Positions 13,630-18,698 of a stretch of DNA of 18,698 nt are shown piece after piece (the first letter of the stretch is position 1; the number at the start of each line of letters is the position of its first letter). The notes under the pieces were generated by a model. That model had not been told where the DNA came from and ran no database searches. It saw only the letters and a list, made by a program, of their open reading frames with translations. The translations under genes were made by a program, and so were the position numbers. This stretch comes from Fibrobacter sp. (GTDB lineage Bacteria; Fibrobacterota; Fibrobacteria; Fibrobacterales; Fibrobacteraceae), in contig JAFWRL010000074.1 of the NCBI GenBank assembly GCA_017520105.1, positions 1-18,698 of the forward strand, in the 5' to 3' direction.

Positions 13630-15048
13630 ATGAAGAATTTGCATTTCGTAAAAAGCTTTTTTGTGATTGCGGCAGGATTTTTCCTTGCCACCTCCGTGAA
13701 CGCCCAAATCACCGATGATGAACTCGCCAAGCACCCCGAATTCACCTCCAGTAATTACTTGGTATATCCGGAACCTGTAAATATTAAATACACTAAAGCT
13801 CCCGCAGGCTACAAGCCGTTCTATATCAGCCATTACGGGCGCCACGGTAGCCGTTATCACCATGACGCAGACGAATACAAGTATCTCTACAAGACACTTT
13901 CCAAGGCCGATTCCGCAGGCAAGCTCACCGAGCTCGGCAAGCAAGCGCTCGCTTACGCAAAAGTGCTCGCCACCAAAGCCGCCCCGCAAAAAGGCGACTT
14001 GACACAGGTGGGCGTCCACCAGCACGAAGGTATCGCCAAGCGCATGTACAAGAACTTCCCGGACGTTTTCAAGGACATAAATGTCGCCGGTAAAAAAGTC
14101 ACACCGCATGTCAAGGCCTACGCAAGTACCAGCGGACGCTGCATCGTGAGCATGGCAGCTTTCATCGCGGAACTCCGTGCACAGAATCCCAAAATCAGCC
14201 CCGAGCTCATCTCCGGCAAGAGCTACATGAATTTCATCAGCGCCTTTGACTGGGGCAAACTCGACTATTCCAAAGTCAAGACTTACACCGACGAAAGCGA
14301 CAAGCTCTGGAAAAACGTAAACCCGCAACCGTTCCTGAAAAAACTCTTCGCCGATAGCAATTACGTTGTAAAAAACATCGAAGCAGACAAGTTCTATAAC
14401 CGGTTCTTCGAAATCGCGACATCGCTCCAGGGCATGGACAAACCGCTCCTCGACGAAATCGCGGCCAACGCCAAAGTACCCGCCGACAGTTTCGTGAACC
14501 TCTTCACCACCGAAGAAAAAATTGCCCGCTGGAAAGCCCAGAACGCCTGGTGGTACAGCCTCGAAGGCACAAGCCCGCTCATCAACAGCCCAAACGGTCT
14601 CGACTTCGCAAAGCCCACCTTGCAGAACATCCTTGACGAAGCAGACGCCGCCATCGCCGCCGACACCACGCGCGGTTCCGTTGCACCCATCGCAGCGACA
14701 CTCCGCTTCGGCCACGACGCAGCACTCCTCCCGCTTGCCGCCCTCATGCAGTTGCCCATCGCAAACGCAAAAGTCTCGGACCTCTCTAAACTGCACGAAC
14801 AGTGGAACGACTTCAGAATCATCCCGATGGCCGCAAACCTCCAGATGGTATTCTACAAAGCTCCCAAAAAGCCCATCCTCGTAAAATTCCTCTACAACGA
14901 AATAGAACAGATGCCCGGTATCGAACTCGAATTGCAAAAACCAGAACAAAACGCAGTCAAAATTGCCCACGGCCCCTACTACTATTGGAACGATATCCGA
15001 GAATTTTACAAAGCCATCCTCAATAACGAAAAAGCCATCCGCCATTAG
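13630..15048 (+). CDS. Secreted histidine acid phosphatase (clade 2, MINPP/phytase-like)
   Basis: The 472-residue protein has a signal peptide (cleavage after SVNA, residue 25), so it acts in the periplasm or outside. Histidine phosphatases form a phosphohistidine intermediate. The catalytic motif is YGRHGSRY (69-76, His72), and the proton-donor motif is FGHDAALLP (360-368, His362-Asp363). Clade 2 includes acid phosphatases, phytases and multiple inositol polyphosphate phosphatases; many MINPP members have HAE instead of HD, so ordinary acid phosphatase or phytase activity is equally possible. A role in gaining phosphate from organic phosphates is inferred. It is first in a plus-strand cluster, with the TPR gene 9 bp downstream. 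No ribosome binding site is visible before the ATG. Confidence 0.85.
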   Translation: MKNLHFVKSFFVIAAGFFLATSVNAQITDDELAKHPEFTSSNYLVYPEPVNIKYTKAPAGYKPFYISHYGRHGSRYHHDADEYKYLYKTLSKADSAGKLTELGKQALAYAKVLATKAAPQKGDLTQVGVHQHEGIAKRMYKNFPDVFKDINVAGKKVTPHVKAYASTSGRCIVSMAAFIAELRAQNPKISPELISGKSYMNFISAFDWGKLDYSKVKTYTDESDKLWKNVNPQPFLKKLFADSNYVVKNIEADKFYNRFFEIATSLQGMDKPLLDEIAANAKVPADSFVNLFTTEEKIARWKAQNAWWYSLEGTSPLINSPNGLDFAKPTLQNILDEADAAIAADTTRGSVAPIAATLRFGHDAALLPLAALMQLPIANAKVSDLSKLHEQWNDFRIIPMAANLQMVFYKAPKKPILVKFLYNEIEQMPGIELELQKPEQNAVKIAHGPYYYWNDIREFYKAILNNEKAIRH

Positions 15049-15057
15049 CCATTTATC

Positions 15058-16131
15058 ATGAATAAAGTTGCCATACTCATTTTTAGCCTCGCTGCCAGCA
15101 CCACACTTTTTGCCGCACCGAATGCGACAGGCAAAAATGCGACCGCTCAGGATGCCGTCAAGAACTTGATCGATCAGGGGGTACAATTTCACGAACAAGG
15201 TCAATACGACGAAGCCATTGCCAAGTACAAAGCCGCCGAAAAGAAGGACCCCAAAAACGCCCTCATCAAATACGAAATGGCATTTACCTACCACGCCAAG
15301 CATGAAATCGACAAGGCGCTCACATACGCCAAGGCCGCCACAAAGCTAAAAACAGACGGAATAGACGAAAACCTTTATAGCCTGATAGGCTCTATCTACG
15401 ACGAAAAAGGCATGCCCGATTCCGCCATCGCTCTCTACCGCAAAGGATTCGAGAAAGTCCCCAATTCGAGCAACATCCCGTACAACGCAACCATCACCTA
15501 CATGCGGCAAAACAACGCCGACAGCGCCTACGCCTGGATCAAGCGGAGCATAAACAACACGCGCACCCACGAAGGCAGCTACTATTACGCAGGCTTTCTG
15601 GCAAGCCAGATGGGCAAATGGCCTCAATTCTACGCCTACACGATGTATTCAACATTCATCACCAAAAAAGGCGAAATAATCCGCGACAACCTTTCACGAC
15701 TTTACGGCAAGACAAAATACCTCGTCATAAAAAAAGACAACTCCATCGAAAAAAACACCCCGAACATCAAGCAAACCGGCAGCGACTCCACCGTCAATAA
15801 CGAATTCCTGCTCTCAATCCAGACCTCGCTCGTCATGGATTCTATCGGCTCGCGGAAACTCTACGACAACGATTCCACATCGGCACAGCAGACGGAATTC
15901 TTGATATACATGCTTGAAAAGTGCATCAAGCTCATCGCCTTCACCGACGAAATCAACGACCCCATCCAAAGATTCTATCAGGGACTCATTCGCGAAAGGC
16001 TGGTAGAAGCATTCATCTATTCTATTTGCGAACCCATCGACCGCCCGACATTTGCGCAGTGGCTCATCAAGAAACGCTCCGAACAAGCGCGACTCTATCA
16101 ATGGTTCAACAGCGAATGGCTGATGCTGTAA
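15058..16131 (+). CDS. Periplasmic TPR-repeat protein
   Basis: The 357-residue protein has a signal peptide (MNKVAILIFSLAASTTLFA, then APNATG). Residues about 33-135 contain three TPR-like units, for example GVQFHEQGQYDEAIAKYKAAEKKDP, cut here to show spacing: the family's Gly/Tyr/Ala positions are kept, with AFTYHAKHEIDKALTYAKAA and GSIYDEKGMPDSAIALYRKG as the next two. TPR units form protein-binding helical scaffolds. The C-terminal 200 residues are helical and aromatic-rich, and I do not recognise them. The start is 9 bp after the phosphatase stop, so the two are co-transcribed and may work together at the envelope. No enzymatic motif is visible. Confidence 0.75.
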   Translation: MNKVAILIFSLAASTTLFAAPNATGKNATAQDAVKNLIDQGVQFHEQGQYDEAIAKYKAAEKKDPKNALIKYEMAFTYHAKHEIDKALTYAKAATKLKTDGIDENLYSLIGSIYDEKGMPDSAIALYRKGFEKVPNSSNIPYNATITYMRQNNADSAYAWIKRSINNTRTHEGSYYYAGFLASQMGKWPQFYAYTMYSTFITKKGEIIRDNLSRLYGKTKYLVIKKDNSIEKNTPNIKQTGSDSTVNNEFLLSIQTSLVMDSIGSRKLYDNDSTSAQQTEFLIYMLEKCIKLIAFTDEINDPIQRFYQGLIRERLVEAFIYSICEPIDRPTFAQWLIKKRSEQARLYQWFNSEWLML

Positions 16132-16167
16132 GAATTTTTATATTGATGTTGTAAAACCGGAGAAATT

Positions 16168-16773
16168 ATGAAAAAAGCTTTAATTGCCATTATAGTTGTC
16201 GTAGCCGTCCTGCTCATCATCGTAGGGAAGGGCATCAGCACTTACAATAACATCATAGCCCTCGAAGAAGGCGTCAAGACCCAGTGGGCACAAGTCGAAA
16301 ATACCTACCAACGCCGCTTTGACCTCATCCCGAATCTCGTGAGCACAGTGCAAGGCGAAGCCAACTTCGAAAAGAGCACCCTCACTGAAGTCATGGAAAT
16401 GCGCAGCCGCATGGGCGGCACCGTCAAACTCGACGAAAGCCTCATGAACGACGAAGCCGCGCTCAAACGCTTCCAAGAAGTCCAAGGCAACCTCAGCGGA
16501 GCACTCCAGCGCCTCATGGCAGTCTCCGAAAACTACCCCGACCTCAAGAGCAACACGAGCTTCCAGGAACTCCGCGTCCAACTCGAAGGCGCCGAAAACC
16601 GCATCGCCGTCGAACGCAAACGCTACAACGAAACCGTCCAGGCATTCAATACCACCATTCGTCAGTTCCCGACAAACCTCGTCGCAGGATTCGCAGGCGC
16701 CTCCCCCAAAGCCCTCTTTTCCGCTGACGCCGGCGCAAGCACAGCACCTAAAGTGCAGTTTGATATAAAGTAA
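16168..16773 (+). CDS. lemA: LemA family protein
   Basis: The 201-residue protein has one N-terminal membrane helix (about 5-21) and a long helical domain outside the cytoplasm. The family hallmark is clear: STYNNIIALEEGVKTQWAQ is followed by VENTYQRRFDLIPNLVSTV and then QGEANFE. LemA proteins are widespread, and their cellular role is poorly defined. They often precede a TPM-domain (YgcG-like) gene, which is absent here. GGAG lies 6 bases before the ATG. The gene is 36 bp after the TPR gene, so it may belong to the same transcript, though a separate promoter in the short gap is possible. A heptad pair directly follows the stop codon. Confidence 0.92.
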   Translation: MKKALIAIIVVVAVLLIIVGKGISTYNNIIALEEGVKTQWAQVENTYQRRFDLIPNLVSTVQGEANFEKSTLTEVMEMRSRMGGTVKLDESLMNDEAALKRFQEVQGNLSGALQRLMAVSENYPDLKSNTSFQELRVQLEGAENRIAVERKRYNETVQAFNTTIRQFPTNLVAGFAGASPKALFSADAGASTAPKVQFDIK

Positions 16774-16787
16774 AAATAGGTATTAGG
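16774..16787. repeat. Two AGG heptads after lemA
   Basis: AAATAGG and TATTAGG lie directly after the lemA stop codon, with AGG words 7 bp apart. The second unit is identical to a heptad in the 10205-10331 element. Confidence 0.45.
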
Positions 16788-16823
16788 GGTTAAAAGACTC
16801 GCTTTTTTACTACTTTTCCAACT

Positions 16824-17876
16824 ATGAACAGACAGCAAGTTATCGTGCATCCTTACGACATGGCGCAACCGGACTGGGTCCGCTGCATTTTGCCGTGCCT
16901 TCAGTTCATGGGCAAAAACGACTTCGAAATCATCCCGTCCATTACAGAAATCATCTGCACCAACAAAGACGCGCTCAAGCAGACGCGCGCGGTGATTCTG
17001 CAGAAGCCGACGGCACCGGGCCGCGCACAGATTGCACTTTTCTATTCGAAGCTCAAAAAAGAATGTGGATTCAAGCTAGTGACCGACATGGATGACTTGC
17101 TATGGGACCTTTCGCCGATTATCGCCTCGTATGCCAAGCACATCCCGAATCATGACCAGATGATGCTTTCGAGCCTCAAACAAGTATTGCCACTTTTTGA
17201 CACTGTAGTTTGTTCTACACGTTACCTCGCAAGCCGCATCAAGTCCGACCTCGGCGTAAACGCAGTCGTGATGCCGAACGGTGTTTCCAAATCGCTGTTC
17301 GGAATGACTCAGAGAACTTCGCCGTTCACCGGAAAGCCGAAGGTGATGTACGCGGGCAGCCTTGGGCATTTTGCCGACGGTGTCGCGGGAGATCTCGATG
17401 GCGCGTGGATTCCATGGCTCCGCAAGCACGTCGCGGACGAAAGCATTGATCTCTGCATTTTCGGCGAACCTGATTTCCTGAAAGACCTCGAAGGAAAATT
17501 CACGAAGATTCCTTACACGAACTTCTTACCGTTCGCACAGACGGTCGCCAGCTACAAGCCCGACTTTTTCCTGGCTCCGCTCGCTGCAAATAACTTCAAC
17601 AGATCAAAGAGTGACTTGAAACTCAAAGAAGCAGCCGCCCTTGGAGCAGTCTTTATCGGAAGCGACTTCGCCAGCAGCCCGTACAGCTATGCGCCCAAGG
17701 AACAGCTGGTGGGGTTGAACGCGACTGTCGATGACCTGGACGCGATTTTCAACAACCTCTGCAATCCGGACAAATTCATGCAAGCCATCAATTGGCAATA
17801 CCAGGCGATGGAAGAGAAGCATTGGGCGCACGAAGATCCGGAATACCAGAAAAAGTTCGTGGCAACGTATTTGTAA
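16824..17876 (+). CDS. GT4-like glycosyltransferase
   Basis: The 350-residue protein resembles GT-B-fold glycosyltransferases of family 4, which move sugars from nucleotide donors to glycans. The N-terminal half has KLVTDMDDLLWDLSP (84-98), a pattern seen in capsule and O-antigen transferases, and CSTRYLASRIK before MPNGVSKSLFG (about 155-165). The C-terminal half has VMYAGSLGHFADG (about 174-186), where the donor-binding domain begins, and KSDLKLKEAAALGAVFIGSD (about 262-281), matching the E-x7-E region of GT4. Donor and acceptor are unknown. No other glycan genes are adjacent except the distant phosphohexomutase. No ribosome binding site is visible 50 bp after lemA. Confidence 0.8.
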   Translation: MNRQQVIVHPYDMAQPDWVRCILPCLQFMGKNDFEIIPSITEIICTNKDALKQTRAVILQKPTAPGRAQIALFYSKLKKECGFKLVTDMDDLLWDLSPIIASYAKHIPNHDQMMLSSLKQVLPLFDTVVCSTRYLASRIKSDLGVNAVVMPNGVSKSLFGMTQRTSPFTGKPKVMYAGSLGHFADGVAGDLDGAWIPWLRKHVADESIDLCIFGEPDFLKDLEGKFTKIPYTNFLPFAQTVASYKPDFFLAPLAANNFNRSKSDLKLKEAAALGAVFIGSDFASSPYSYAPKEQLVGLNATVDDLDAIFNNLCNPDKFMQAINWQYQAMEEKHWAHEDPEYQKKFVATYL

Positions 17877-17882
17877 CAATTA

Positions 17883-17896
17883 GACGAAAGACGAGA
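17883..17896. repeat. Two GACGARA heptads
   Basis: GACGAAA and GACGAGA lie in tandem 6 bp after the glycosyltransferase stop codon. They match the heptads at 4384-4411 and the reverse complement of those at 4451-4464. A hairpin follows at 17907-17927. Confidence 0.5.
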
Positions 17897-17906
17897 ACAC
17901 TATTAA

Positions 17907-17927
17907 AAGGGTAAGCCTTTTACCCTT
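17907..17927. terminator. Hairpin between converging genes
   Basis: AAGGGTAA (17907-17914) and TTACCCTT (17920-17927) form an 8-bp stem with a 5-base loop, 30 bases after the glycosyltransferase stop and 9 bases after the stop of the opposing truncated gene. On the minus strand a short TTTT begins within the stem and continues into an AT-rich stretch, so it may act in both directions. Confidence 0.5.
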
Positions 17928-17935
17928 GTAATTTC

Positions 17936-18555
17936 TCATTTTTGATTTCCCTTGAGTTGAAGTTTTTGCTTTTTGTTTTGAATGATAATGTTTGAAGACC
18001 CTTTAGTGACGGAAGTGCCGTTGACTTTGTACGGTTTTCCCAATGGATTGCTTTGTTTATCAAATTCACAATTAGTTTGCCGCAAAGAACTTCGAGTCTC
18101 AAAGCACTGTATACATCCTAAGCTATGATGAATCAATTCATCAGGAACAGGAATCGAATCAAAAACAAGCACTCCTTCTTTATTGTATAGACATCCAATG
18201 TGGTAGAGACACGTTCTATTATTTACCCCACAAAAAGCAGCCACCGAATCCATTTGATACAAAACATAAAACGTCGATTTAATCGAATCAACTATTGCAT
18301 CAATTTCAACTTCTAAAGGTTTAAAACTATTCACCAAATACTGTACACGAGATGAATCAAAATCCAGTTTCGTAAATTTCTCTAAGGTAAGAGGATTTCC
18401 CTTTTTCAATTCAGAATTCAACGAATCTTTATCAAATGAATCTGTAAGAACCCATACATTATCATTTCTACTGTTAGCGAAGTTTTTTCCAATATAAAAT
18501 TTTAAATATTCATGGGAAGTGCCATACAAATCAACATATTGTAAACTATCGCAAC
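17936..18555 (-). pseudogene. Unknown gene, 5' end removed by an IS insertion
   Basis: The frame ends at TGA (17938-17936) and runs upstream without a stop and without ATG into the IS end at 18556. Inside the IS it continues only a few codons before a TAG near 18598. A TTG at 18529 would give 197 residues but has no ribosome binding site. The visible residues from the junction read CDSLQYVDLYGTSHEYL, so coding sense clearly continues past the TTG. The protein has several cysteines (CGVNNRTC, GCIQC, NCEF) and a basic C-terminus (KPYKVNGTSVTKGSSN then QNKKQKLQLKG). I do not recognise the family. The DNA is more AT-rich than the genes before it, which fits a variable region. Confidence 0.6.
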
Positions 18556-18698
18556 TGTTGATTATTCCGGCGTACTTTGAGCCACGAGTCCGGTGCTAGA
18601 GAGCCACCTTTCCGGAAAATGCGGAGCCACCGTTCCGGTCGAACAGAGCCACCCCACAAACGGTCAAGAAAAACTCTATAATGGGATAGCCCGTCGCA
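18556..18698. mobile_element. End of an IS21-family insertion sequence, continuing out of the window
   Basis: The element begins TGTTGATTATTCCGG at 18556. Four units of TCCGG followed by GAGCCAC lie inside it; GAGCCAC starts at 18579, 18601, 18624 and 18646, spaced 22, 23 and 22 bp. Multiple terminal repeats with a TG-start are the mark of IS21-family ends, where they bind the IstA transposase. A TATAAT (18677-18682) further in could belong to the istA promoter. The transposase genes are not in the window. A Tn7-like end also has spaced 22-bp sites but differs in sequence as I remember it. Confidence 0.7.

Noticed and set aside
13588..15303. 571-residue minus-strand frame opposite the phosphatase
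   Set aside because: It is antisense to a gene with signal peptide and both catalytic motifs; the peptide is cysteine- and phenylalanine-rich low-likelihood sequence.
17936..18529. Intact gene starting at TTG 18529
   Set aside because: There is no ribosome binding site, and the reading sense continues upstream to the IS edge, so truncation explains it better.
18556..18698. Tn7-like or CRISPR-associated transposon end
   Set aside because: The 22-bp spacing would fit, but the GAGCCAC/TCCGG units resemble IS21-family ends as I recall them and no Tn7-type genes are visible. Only sequence to the right can settle it.

Overview
The window looks like a chromosomal segment of a Fibrobacter-like bacterium in the FCB superphylum. 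This is inferred from four things. The SecA has the long insertion before its first ATPase motif that is typical of Bacteroidetes and relatives. There is a PorV/PorQ-type outer-membrane barrel. Several proteins have signal peptides of a diderm kind. The spacers are full of short repeats of a kind I associate with Fibrobacter genomes. No rRNA, tRNA, CRISPR array or complete mobile element is present.

Left part (1-4500): a partial two-helix membrane protein (minus) is followed by aspartate kinase (lysC, minus), with a terminator and two short palindromic elements beyond its 3' end. A 750-bp gene-free stretch upstream of lysC holds a probable promoter and a two-copy 107-bp repeat. Next comes a stand-alone sigma-54-type AAA+ activator with no N-terminal sensor domain (plus). 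It converges with a PorV/PorQ-like barrel gene (minus), whose apparent terminator lies inside the activator's coding end.

Centre (4490-13310): all genes are on the minus strand. In coordinate order they are a phosphohexomutase; a TPR plus periplasmic-binding-fold protein (LpoA-like layout); a small nucleotidyltransferase-fold protein with altered metal ligands; a membrane metallophosphoesterase; thymidylate kinase; and secA. The tmk and phosphoesterase genes overlap by 4 bp. The run from tmk down to the LpoA-like gene ends at a strong terminator and could be one operon.

Right part (13630-17876): the plus strand carries a secreted histidine acid phosphatase, a periplasmic TPR protein, LemA, and a GT4-like glycosyltransferase. 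The first two are almost certainly co-transcribed. The right edge holds an AT-rich minus-strand gene whose 5' end is cut off by the end of an IS21-type insertion sequence that runs out of the window.

The most unusual structure is in the spacers. Tandem 7-bp units (NNNNAGG or GACGARA) sit within about 25 bp of gene ends, and two sites show the same layout: heptads, triloop hairpins, then inverted heptads. A second short palindromic family (CCTTCG ... CTCAGG) occurs twice beyond lysC. A third copy lies in frame inside the SecA linker, bounded by a 9-bp direct repeat.
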